7,478 nucleotides of DNA from Methanobacteriota archaeon (GTDB lineage Archaea > Thermoplasmatota > Poseidoniia > Poseidoniales > Poseidoniaceae). Below are positions 1 through 5,795 of this stretch, in pieces. The number at the start of each line of letters is the position of its first letter. Position 1 is the stretch's first letter. The notes under the pieces are model-generated. The model was not told the origin of the DNA. It did no database searches and saw only the letters and a list, made by a program, of their open reading frames with translations. The stretch spans positions 1 through 7,478 of the forward strand of contig JAAZUV010000066.1 in assembly GCA_018623995.1 (NCBI GenBank), given 5' to 3'. A program made the position numbers and the translations under genes.

Positions 1-40
1 ATCGCTTGAACCATGCTGTTCCTACTGAATGCGACACTGG

Positions 41-48
41 GATTAAAG
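41..48 (+). promoter_or_regulatory. weak TATA-like box for the acidic small protein
   Basis: The stretch GATTAAAG is centred about 27 bases before the ATG at 72, the distance expected for an archaeal TATA box driving a leaderless transcript. The match to the archaeal consensus is poor, so it is mainly circumstantial support for the start at 72. No clear Shine-Dalgarno sequence precedes that ATG. Confidence 0.22.
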
Positions 49-71
49 AGCAGCCGCCATTACACAGAAGC

Positions 72-437
72 ATGGGTTTCTTCAAGCGCTTTTTCGGAAA
101 GCAAAGCAATGAATTGTCCGAGGAAGCTAACAACGCTGCAGAGCAGAGCATACAATCGCAGTTGAAAGCCCAATATCATCGAGACATCGATGAAAATGTA
201 TCCTCTCTGGAATCCATTCTCGATGATAGTGAAGATCAGCCAGAGAAATCGGTCGTTCTCCCTGCCCCCGACTACGATGAACCAAACGTGACAGTGGATG
301 ATGTCCTCGTCGAATCGGAGATGGAAAACTTCAGTGAAAAGAATACGGTCGAGCATGCATCGGTTGAAGATATAGGCAATCATCTCGATTCAGCAAAGGT
401 CGTGGGGGATGTTTCATCCGAGGTTTCGTTCGAATAA
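72..437 (+). CDS. small acidic protein of unknown function with cationic N-terminus
   Basis: I do not recognise this 121-residue protein. It opens with MGFFKRFFGK, a short basic and aromatic stretch that could lie on a membrane surface as an amphipathic helix. The rest is strongly acidic (about a quarter Asp/Glu), rich in Ser, Asn and Val, has no cysteine and no transmembrane helix, and looks largely disordered. The start at ATG 72 is preferred because this N-terminus is typical and a weak TATA-like element lies about 27 bases upstream. However, the reading frame stays open to the left edge of the window (TTG at 6 is another possible start), so a longer protein beginning outside cannot be excluded. 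The stop is followed by a 74-base gap that carries the promoter of the next gene. A membrane-associated acidic adaptor would fit the composition, but that is only a guess. Confidence 0.6.
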   Translation: MGFFKRFFGKQSNELSEEANNAAEQSIQSQLKAQYHRDIDENVSSLESILDDSEDQPEKSVVLPAPDYDEPNVTVDDVLVESEMENFSEKNTVEHASVEDIGNHLDSAKVVGDVSSEVSFE

Positions 438-481
438 TTCATGTTCGAATTTGTGGAAAATTGTCCAGAACAACAACATGG

Positions 482-490
482 TTAGATATA
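482..490 (+). promoter_or_regulatory. TATA-like promoter element of the PKD lipoprotein gene
   Basis: TTAGATATA is centred 26 bases before the ATG at 512. This is the spacing of an archaeal TATA box when transcription begins at or next to the start codon (leaderless mRNA). It helps to choose 512 over the upstream in-frame TTG at 461, which would lie before the promoter. Confidence 0.5.
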
Positions 491-511
491 GGACTTGGCC
501 AAGGAATAACT

Positions 512-1687
512 ATGCAAGGGAAATTCATGCCACTTCGTGGTTTGTTTCTCGTTGCAATGATGGTATCAATTTCTTTCGCAGGTTGCCTCGGGGCGCTCGA
601 CACAACCGTTCAACCTCGTGCCTCGCTCGAGGCTTACCCACTCTTGATTCAAGAAGGAGAAATGGTCACGTTTGATGCTCGAGATTCGGATGCAATCGAA
701 GGTATCATCACGGCCTACCGATGGGATTTCGGAGATGGCGAAAAATCCGAAACAGTCACTGGATTTACCTCCCACATCTATGATGTGTTCGGAGCATACA
801 CGGTTTCACTTGAGGTTGAAAACGATCAAGGAGGGATTGATGAGGCCATCACAATCGTCATCGTCAACGGTGTGCCAACAATTGATTTGACATTCCCCGA
901 GAATCCACGAGCCGGTGATGCTGTTCTCCTCGATGCATCGGGGTCAACCGATCCAGAATCTGCTGAACTTGCTTTCAGTTGGGATTTGGATTGGGGCGTT
1001 GATTCAGACGGTGACGGGGATGGCCGAAACGATGTTGACTCAACCGAGCCACAAACCCTCCTTCCAACCAATACAAGCGGCGTATATGTCGGCTCTTTGA
1101 CCATCGATGATGGCCAAGGAGGCGTCGTTACAGAAGTCTTCGAAGTCAATGTGAGTGCGCGACAATTCAACATCGAATGGAAAGAGAAAGTCATTCAGCA
1201 ATCTTGGTCCGACTACTTGGACGAGGGAGAAGAATGGACCGAAGAAATCCTCCCAGGTCAACAAGGGCGTATTCTTTCGTTTGAAGCCGTTCTTGAGCTT
1301 GAAAACGATGTCATCCAACCGTACGATAACTTCTCACTCATCATTTCCATCCCAGGCGATGGATTCAAGGAAGAAGCTGAAACCGAGGGCGGTAACATCA
1401 CGCAGTCTGAAAATGCCAAGGCAACGATTACAGCGAATGATTTGAACTCTCGAGGTCTTGATGAGGTTATTGAAGCTGATTCGGAAGAAATGGTCATGCA
1501 AATGCTTCTTGACCGACCAGGTCAGAATTTTGGTCAAAGCCCATGGGCGTTGTTTGTCCGAGCTTTGCAAACAAATCCAGATTCGACCATCGACATTCTG
1601 CCTGACCCTGATCCAGGCAATGACTGGACGCTGACGTTGCGTATTGTCGTTCATGAACCTGTCATCACAGAAATTGCATTTGAGTAG
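512..1687 (+). CDS. secreted lipoprotein with two PKD domains
   Basis: This 391-residue protein is predicted to be exported and anchored outside the membrane. A short basic N-terminus and hydrophobic segment (about residues 9-21) end in a lipobox-like FAGC with the lipidation Cys at 25. Two PKD-like beta-sandwich repeats follow. PKD1 spans about 42-118, with WDFGDG at 71-76 and a GAYTVSLEV strand near 94-102. PKD2 spans about 121-216, with DASGSTDPE near 141-149 and an inserted Asp/Gly loop at 164-176 (D166, D168, D170, D174, D176) resembling a thrombospondin type-3 calcium site. Residues 217-391 form a third region without recognised motifs, probably beta-rich. PKD domains usually mediate binding between surface proteins or to polysaccharide; no catalytic residues are visible. 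An internal ATG at 527 would give 386 residues with the lipobox intact, but the TATA-like box at 482-490 favours 512. The next gene begins about 50 bases later. Substrate or partner is unknown. Confidence 0.85.
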   Translation: MQGKFMPLRGLFLVAMMVSISFAGCLGALDTTVQPRASLEAYPLLIQEGEMVTFDARDSDAIEGIITAYRWDFGDGEKSETVTGFTSHIYDVFGAYTVSLEVENDQGGIDEAITIVIVNGVPTIDLTFPENPRAGDAVLLDASGSTDPESAELAFSWDLDWGVDSDGDGDGRNDVDSTEPQTLLPTNTSGVYVGSLTIDDGQGGVVTEVFEVNVSARQFNIEWKEKVIQQSWSDYLDEGEEWTEEILPGQQGRILSFEAVLELENDVIQPYDNFSLIISIPGDGFKEEAETEGGNITQSENAKATITANDLNSRGLDEVIEADSEEMVMQMLLDRPGQNFGQSPWALFVRALQTNPDSTIDILPDPDPGNDWTLTLRIVVHEPVITEIAFE

Positions 1688-1737
1688 AATTCAACGAAAA
1701 GGGTTTGAATGGCCGATGGTTGGAAGGATTGAGTGGC

Positions 1738-2091
1738 ATGGTTGAATCCGTCGAAATCAGTCGAGTCAATATCAGAGACACCCTCTCTCTTGATCTTTCA
1801 GTTTGGATGAATCATCCAGATGACATGGACTTCCGTCCATCGCTTTCATGCAAGGATAAGACGTTCACCATTTCCTCAATTACATCTGGAAAAGCACTTG
1901 CAAGTGTGGAACTGGATGATGAACAAATGCAGGCGCTTGAAGCGTCACTCACTGCTGAACTTCGCGTCAAATTCCAAGTTCACGGTATGCATGGTCGCTT
2001 GAACAAAATCGCTCCAATCATTGCTGATGGGAAAGCCAAGAAATTGGCAACGGCCAATTGGAAGACCGTTCAACCGGTCACAATGGAATAG
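1738..2091 (+). CDS. hypothetical protein, 117 residues
   Basis: I do not recognise this protein. It is soluble-looking, with no signal peptide or membrane segment. It alternates short beta-prone stretches (SVEISRVNI, KFQVHGMHG) with one probable helix (LDDEQMQALEASLTAELR, about residues 61-78), and has a basic, helical-looking C-terminal third. There is a single Cys (about 39) and no metal or nucleotide motif. The ATG at 1738 is chosen because GGAAGG at 1722-1727 lies 10 bases upstream as a possible ribosome binding site. An in-frame TTG at 1705 would add 11 residues and is less likely. No convincing TATA box is present, and the gene starts 50 bases after the PKD lipoprotein stop, so co-transcription with that gene is plausible. 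Confidence 0.6.
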   Translation: MVESVEISRVNIRDTLSLDLSVWMNHPDDMDFRPSLSCKDKTFTISSITSGKALASVELDDEQMQALEASLTAELRVKFQVHGMHGRLNKIAPIIADGKAKKLATANWKTVQPVTME

Positions 2092-2110
2092 GGAATTCCC
2101 CCATTTGTTT
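2091..2110 (+). terminator. possible terminator: short palindrome followed by T-rich tract
   Basis: The perfect palindrome GGGAATTCCC (2091-2100) overlaps the last base of the stop codon of the 117-residue gene and is followed by CCATTTGTTT. Archaeal transcripts often end in T-rich tracts after a gene. The stem would have only 3 GC pairs around AATT, so this is a weak candidate, and the T-rich part may instead belong to the next promoter. Confidence 0.22.
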
Positions 2111-2116
2111 GATAAG
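2108..2116 (+). promoter_or_regulatory. possible TATA-like element of the winged-helix gene
   Basis: TTTGATAAG is centred about 28 bases before the ATG at 2140. The position fits a leaderless archaeal promoter. The 22-base palindrome lies immediately downstream, between this element and the start codon. Confidence 0.35.
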
Positions 2117-2118
2117 CG

Positions 2119-2140
2119 TAAACGCAAACATTTGCGTTTA
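2119..2140. repeat. near-perfect 22-bp palindrome at the start codon, candidate operator
   Basis: The left arm TAAACGCAAA (2119-2128) and right arm TTTGCGTTTA (2131-2140) are exact reverse complements separated by CA. The last base of the right arm is the A of the ATG of the winged-helix gene. A site between the TATA-like element and the likely transcription start is where archaeal repressors commonly block RNA polymerase recruitment. Since the gene it abuts encodes a DNA-binding-like protein, autoregulation is a natural inference. The same sequence could also form a 10-bp RNA hairpin if transcription starts further upstream. Confidence 0.6.
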
Positions 2141-2418
2141 TGTCTCCAAGAAGACTGGGCAAAGGCTCCCAGAAAAAGGCACGCTTTGAACGATTGAAAG
2201 AAGAAATTATGCGGTTTGTGACAGCAAATCCAGGGTGTTCAGCTCAATCGATTGTTGCGAATTTGTCCCATGATCGAACGATGCGAAACCATGGACTGAC
2301 TCCACGAAAAGTTGGTTTCTTTATTCCAAGACATCTTGCAGATCGATTGACATGGTGGCAAGATCATCGTGCAGGTCGCAGAGTGTATGGCTGTCTTGAA
2401 GTCGATGAAACCGATTGA
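2140..2418 (+). CDS. small winged helix-turn-helix-like DNA-binding protein
   Basis: This 92-residue basic protein has the layout of a compact winged helix. A basic N-terminal tail (residues 2-15, SPRRLGKGSQKKAR) is followed by helix 1 (about 16-30), a short turn PGCS, helix 2 (about 34-44), a probable recognition helix (about 54-66, TPRKVGFFIPRHL), and a strand-turn-strand wing (about 69-86) with an RAGRRVYG turn. The family is not recognised by name. A role as transcription regulator or chromosome-binding protein is inferred from this layout and charge. The start is fixed by the ATG at the edge of the palindrome at 2119-2140, which may be its own operator. No ligand-binding domain is present, so it would sense nothing by itself unless through C33 or C85 or a partner. 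The gene appears to be monocistronic, because the following gene has its own TATA box. Confidence 0.65.
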   Translation: MSPRRLGKGSQKKARFERLKEEIMRFVTANPGCSAQSIVANLSHDRTMRNHGLTPRKVGFFIPRHLADRLTWWQDHRAGRRVYGCLEVDETD

Positions 2419-2440
2419 AGAGTCCCATAATGCAGGTTCG

Positions 2441-2450
2441 TATTTAATAT
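2441..2450 (+). promoter_or_regulatory. TATA box of the SAP-domain membrane protein gene
   Basis: TATTTAATAT ends 23 bases before the ATG at 2473 and is centred about 27 bases from it. It is the best TATA match in the window and lies in a 54-base intergenic gap. Position and sequence together indicate a leaderless archaeal promoter. Confidence 0.55.
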
Positions 2451-2472
2451 CCTAGAGCGATTAGTAGCACTC

Positions 2473-3258
2473 ATGAACTACGACGCGATGACGTTGCTTG
2501 ATTTGAAGAAACTGTGCAAAGAACGGGGCTTGAAAGTCGGCGGAAGAAAAGATGAGGTCGTTATTCGCCTCATGGAATACGATGAAGCTCTAACCGGTGG
2601 CGTCGCTCCTGCAGCAACTGCAATTCCTCAAGTCATTCCGATGCATACTGCAGGTGGAATGGCCGTCACTCCTCAAGGAACACAATTCGTTATTGTTGGA
2701 AACAACAGCAATTCGGGCCTCGCTTCTACGATGGGAACATTCATTCTGATCTATGGCATTTTCAGAATCGGCGTCGTTTTCTTTTTGGGAATGTTCTGGG
2801 ATGACTTCATGAATGAATATGTGATTGAATCCATCTTGGCTTTCCTTATTGGAACAAGTTACGTATTCGGTGGAATGATGATCCTTGCTGGATATCGCAA
2901 TGGGGTCTATCTCGTGCTCGGAACCTTGGTCTTTTCCGGATTGTTATCGTTCGTATACAACGATGAGTGGAGCCCACTTTCGATTGGATTGGACGGTTTT
3001 ACCGCTCCAGCATACACCTTTTTCTGCTCAGCATTTTGTATGATTCTTACAGCTCTTCCGCTCTTGGTCGCTCCATCAGAGCTCAAGGATGGATGGCCAG
3101 AAGGTATTCAGCGAATCATAGACAACACGTCCAAGCCTTCAAAGGATTCAGGAAAGAAGAAACTCAGTTGCTCCAACTGCAAACAATCACTTCGAGTTCC
3201 AGAAGGGTTCTCCGGAAAGGTCCGATGCCCGAGCTGTGAATCTGTGATTGAAGTTTGA
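2473..3258 (+). CDS. SAP domain, four-helix membrane, zinc-ribbon protein
   Basis: This 261-residue protein combines three parts. Residues 6-36 match a SAP motif: MTLLDLKKLCKERGLKVGG followed by RKDEVVIRLMEY, with the characteristic Leu spacing and GLxxxGRKxE. A flexible Ala/Pro/Thr linker follows (about 41-85). About four hydrophobic helices lie at roughly 86-108, 117-141, 144-162 and 180-200. A cytoplasmic-type tail carries a zinc ribbon with CSNC at 233-236 and CPSC at 252-255. SAP domains generally bind DNA in nuclear or chromosomal proteins, and the CxxC ribbon resembles short zinc-ribbon tails of bacterial and archaeal membrane proteins. An even helix number would place both the SAP domain and the ribbon on the same, probably cytoplasmic, side. 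A link between nucleic acid and membrane is possible, but the SAP-like motif may instead bind protein. A good TATA box lies at 2441-2450. It converges with the next gene with a 4-base gap. Confidence 0.8.
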   Translation: MNYDAMTLLDLKKLCKERGLKVGGRKDEVVIRLMEYDEALTGGVAPAATAIPQVIPMHTAGGMAVTPQGTQFVIVGNNSNSGLASTMGTFILIYGIFRIGVVFFLGMFWDDFMNEYVIESILAFLIGTSYVFGGMMILAGYRNGVYLVLGTLVFSGLLSFVYNDEWSPLSIGLDGFTAPAYTFFCSAFCMILTALPLLVAPSELKDGWPEGIQRIIDNTSKPSKDSGKKKLSCSNCKQSLRVPEGFSGKVRCPSCESVIEV

Positions 3259-3262
3259 GCAA

Positions 3263-3532
3263 TCATTCAGTTGCAACCGCTTCTTTTGCTTCGCGCTTCT
3301 TGCGGTTCTGTCGCTTTTTGTACCAGGGGTAGATGGGCCATTTTGCCAAGCCTGTCCACATGACAAAGAAAATGAAGTAAATCGACACGAATTCGTCAAT
3401 TTCTGCTGACCAAAGGGTGGTTACACCAAACATGCCTTGGTGGTAATAAGCGATTCTTGCGTGGTACACGACCAAAAGCAGTCCAAGCGATAAGTGAAGA
3501 TAGCGCCAAATTTTGTTCCAGTTTCTTGCCAT
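3263..3532 (-). CDS. small two-helix membrane protein, unknown function
   Basis: This 89-residue protein is not recognised. It has two hydrophobic segments, about residues 11-30 (LHLSLGLLLVVYHARIAYY) and 46-63 (DEFVSIYFIFFVMWTGLA). A very basic tail follows (about 71-83, YKKRQNRKKREAK), so both ends are probably cytoplasmic. It is rich in Trp and Tyr, and His residues 13 and 24 sit in the first helix one face apart, with H31 just after it. Such helix-borne His pairs can bind heme in cytochrome-b-like proteins, but a single pair proves nothing. The gene lies 79 bases downstream of the transporter gene on the same strand and has its own TATA-like element (3554-3565), so it need not be part of that operon. 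The stop codon is 4 bases from that of the convergent SAP gene. Confidence 0.65.
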   Translation of the reverse strand: MARNWNKIWRYLHLSLGLLLVVYHARIAYYHQGMFGVTTLWSAEIDEFVSIYFIFFVMWTGLAKWPIYPWYKKRQNRKKREAKEAVATE

Positions 3533-3553
3533 TATCGGAGAAAATCACAATCC

Positions 3554-3565
3554 AGTATTTTTGTA
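3554..3565 (-). promoter_or_regulatory. TATA-like promoter element of the small membrane protein gene
   Basis: Read on the minus strand this is TACAAAAATACT, centred about 27 bases before the start codon at 3532, as expected for a leaderless archaeal promoter. It lies in the 79-base gap downstream of the transporter gene. Confidence 0.45.
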
Positions 3566-3611
3566 TTTGCCCAGCAAATACCATAGCGAATCAATTTGTG
3601 ATTCGATTGAA

Positions 3612-5711
3612 TCATTCGGGAACGCGTTTCGCCATCTCTCGTCTCGTCTCTTCAGGATCGATGAACATGGCACCCAGAATGACAACGGTTTCAAGCAATG
3701 CTGCGATGTAAAACAGAGTAGTGTAATCAAATCGTGCAGCGAGTGGCGCCGTTAATTGATAGCCAATGATGGCGGAGAGATTCATCATCGCCATGTATCC
3801 TGTGAATTGCGTACCTCCAACCTCGGTCCATGTAATGCGCATCATGAGCGAATAGATGTTGATGGAGACCATGGCCCAAACAAAGGTCTGCAAACTCCAC
3901 ACAGTCATCATGAACAATCCATTGCTCCACAACGATTCGTTCATGCCCCAGAACGTTGTGATGAGAGCCGTTGAGAAAGCAGCATAGATGATAATGGCTT
4001 TACCACCAAACTGCTTTCCTAACTGACCTCCAACCATGTAACCAAGCATGGTGACAACGAGAATCACGCCTCCTTTTGTTGCATTGAATTGCTCTTCAGT
4101 CCAGCCGAGTTCACGAACGAACAAGAGCGGCAAGATTGGAATCAAAAAGTACGACAAGGAAATAATGAGGCTGAGCAGAACGCCAAGTTGAGCGGATCGG
4201 AATGAAAATGCAATCTTGATGTTGTTGAAAATCTCCTTGAAATTCTTCTGCTCAATTGTTTGTTCTTCAACACCTGATTTCGTTGATTCACTCCATGGAT
4301 ACAGCTTCTCACCAGGGCGTTCGGTCATGAACAACGGCACGAGCATGATGACCACGAGGATGGGGATCTGGAGAACAATCGCTCCTTTGATCCCAACGAA
4401 TCCGATGATGGTACCAAGACCTGCTCCACCAATGATTCCACCAACGGCTTTTGACGTGAACATGTAACTGTTGACCTTTTCAAATTCATGCGGTTCCAAG
4501 ACATCAACTGCAAGCGCATCGGTACTAACGTCTTGCAGTGCTGTGAAGATGTTGTACACGAGAAACATCACGCCGACAACGGTAACGTTGGAGGACATGT
4601 TAGGAATGAGGAGCATCGAACTCAGAACAACGATCATTCCACTTTGAGCAATCAAAATCCACGGCCTACGTTTGCCCATTTCTGGGAATTGGAACCGATC
4701 AATGATTGGCCCCCACAAGAACTTGATCGACCATGGTAACGTACCGAGCGTAAGCAGGAAGGCTAACTGACCAGCTGCAACCCCTTCAACTGCAAGATAC
4801 GTCACGAAGGTCACGGTGATGAATCCCCATGGAATTCCTTGAGCGACATACAATGCGCATAGGGTCAACACTCTTGCCCTGTAACTTTCCACCAATGTCT
4901 TGCCTTCGGAGGAGGAGGTTTTCATTTCCACATGGGATTCTTCTTCGAGGATAACACCAAGGTGATAACGCTCTTTCTTAGAGACGAGATATCCAACCAA
5001 GAGGAACATTCCAACAAACCATGGTGCAAACAAAACGATTGAAACAGTGCCATCACCGACCGATAATGCAGCGATATCACTGCTTCCTTCAATCGTGACA
5101 TCGAGAACGAGCAGACTGATTGAACTCGAAACTTGTTCACCGTTGTCCGTATGGCTGCAGAAGTTATCGTTGTGGGCATCAGCATCGACCATGATCGTGA
5201 AGTCGTAGGCACCATATGCATCCATTCCAAAATCGATTTGTTGCATTATTTCATCATCGCTCATTCCCGAGATGTTTTTCATTTCAAGCAAGGACTGGTT
5301 GTGCCATGTCAGATTAACAACATGCGATCCTGGATTGACATCGTTCTGTGTGAGCGTCCAATCGTTTTTGCTCACTGTTCCGTAGATGATATCCTCGACA
5401 TTGTCTTCGAGACCTGTACACAATCCGACATTGGGCGATTCATCTTCATTGGGATAATCCAGCATCATCGAAATTCCAACGATGATGCCTCCAGCATTTT
5501 GAATATCCTCCTCAACAAGGTCAGAAGAAAGCAGCCATGAAACCGCTTCTTCATCGGAGTAGTACTCAGATTTGGCTTCCAATGGAATCTTTGTCCACTT
5601 GACATCGAGCGACCGAGTTGATGCAGTCGTACTGGACTCGTCTTCTCCCAAGCAGCCTGCAAACGGGAGGATGAGTGCAGTGACGAGTGCAAACATCACC
5701 AATCGCTGCAT
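3612..5711 (-). CDS. lipoprotein ectodomain fused to AmpG/PAT1-like MFS transporter
   Basis: This 699-residue protein has two halves. The N-terminus is a lipoprotein signal (hydrophobic 4-17, FAGC with Cys20), followed by an external domain of about 200 residues (21-222) with Cys98, Cys185 and three clustered N-glycosylation sequons at 133, 138 and 146. A membrane helix at about 224-244 ends in SKKER, so the chain enters the cytoplasm. After a linker (245-278), a 12-helix MFS core occupies 280-684. Its helix 1 region LYVAQGIPWGF (287-297), LPWSIKFLWGPIIDRF (325-340), the GKRRPW loop (346-351) and QDVSTDALAVD (393-403) are typical of the AmpG/PAT1 (acetyl-CoA transporter-like) branch. The usual family length is about 400-550 residues, so the extra part is the ectodomain. 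AmpG carries muropeptides in bacteria; archaea of this group lack murein, so the substrate here is unknown. Start is ATG at 5711. It is divergent from the HAD phosphatase gene. Confidence 0.85.
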   Translation of the reverse strand: MQRLVMFALVTALILPFAGCLGEDESSTTASTRSLDVKWTKIPLEAKSEYYSDEEAVSWLLSSDLVEEDIQNAGGIIVGISMMLDYPNEDESPNVGLCTGLEDNVEDIIYGTVSKNDWTLTQNDVNPGSHVVNLTWHNQSLLEMKNISGMSDDEIMQQIDFGMDAYGAYDFTIMVDADAHNDNFCSHTDNGEQVSSSISLLVLDVTIEGSSDIAALSVGDGTVSIVLFAPWFVGMFLLVGYLVSKKERYHLGVILEEESHVEMKTSSSEGKTLVESYRARVLTLCALYVAQGIPWGFITVTFVTYLAVEGVAAGQLAFLLTLGTLPWSIKFLWGPIIDRFQFPEMGKRRPWILIAQSGMIVVLSSMLLIPNMSSNVTVVGVMFLVYNIFTALQDVSTDALAVDVLEPHEFEKVNSYMFTSKAVGGIIGGAGLGTIIGFVGIKGAIVLQIPILVVIMLVPLFMTERPGEKLYPWSESTKSGVEEQTIEQKNFKEIFNNIKIAFSFRSAQLGVLLSLIISLSYFLIPILPLLFVRELGWTEEQFNATKGGVILVVTMLGYMVGGQLGKQFGGKAIIIYAAFSTALITTFWGMNESLWSNGLFMMTVWSLQTFVWAMVSINIYSLMMRITWTEVGGTQFTGYMAMMNLSAIIGYQLTAPLAARFDYTTLFYIAALLETVVILGAMFIDPEETRREMAKRVPE

Positions 5712-5767
5712 GGTCGTCGCTCAACATGGCTTGATTTCAACATTCGGGGCAATTGTAACCGACGACC
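5712..5767. repeat. 8-bp inverted repeat bracketing the divergent promoter region
   Basis: GGTCGTCG (5712-5719) is exactly repeated in reverse complement as CGACGACC (5760-5767), 40 bases apart. The left copy touches the transporter start codon. The region between must hold the transporter promoter; on the minus strand TTGAAATCAA (5731-5740) is a weak TATA-like candidate about 25 bases before that start. A shared regulator binding both arms is possible, but chance is not excluded for 8 bases. Confidence 0.3.
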
Positions 5768-5768
5768 T

Positions 5769-5785
5769 CATGAATCGATTTCATG
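5769..5785. repeat. short palindrome before the HAD phosphatase gene
   Basis: CATGAA (5769-5774) and TTCATG (5780-5785) are reverse complements separated by TCGAT, ending 10 bases before the ATG at 5796. It sits where a TATA box would be expected for a leaderless transcript of that gene, and no clear TATA box is visible. It may be an operator or a chance AT-rich palindrome. Confidence 0.25.
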
Positions 5786-5795
5786 TGCATACAGC

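Noticed and set aside
60..383. Minus-strand open frame opposite the small acidic gene
   Set aside because: Composition is Phe/Ile/Cys/His-rich without a coherent domain, as expected from the antisense of an Asp/Glu/Asn-rich coding region.
428..450. Direct repeat GTTCGAAT (428-435 and 443-450) resembling tRNA T-loop sequence
   Set aside because: No acceptor, D or anticodon stems can be built around either copy, and the first copy overlaps the end of a coding region. Probably chance.
461..511. Upstream TTG start at 461 for the PKD lipoprotein
   Set aside because: It would place 17 polar residues before the signal peptide and start ahead of the TATA-like box at 482-490. ATG at 512 gives a standard lipoprotein signal.
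1689..1710. Inverted repeat ATTCAA...TTGAAT after the PKD lipoprotein gene as a terminator
   Set aside because: Only 6 AT-rich pairs with a 10-base loop and no T-tract, so too weak to call.
5133..5540. Plus-strand 135-residue open frame inside the transporter gene
   Set aside because: It lies fully antisense to the well-supported transporter coding region and shows no recognisable domain or start signal.
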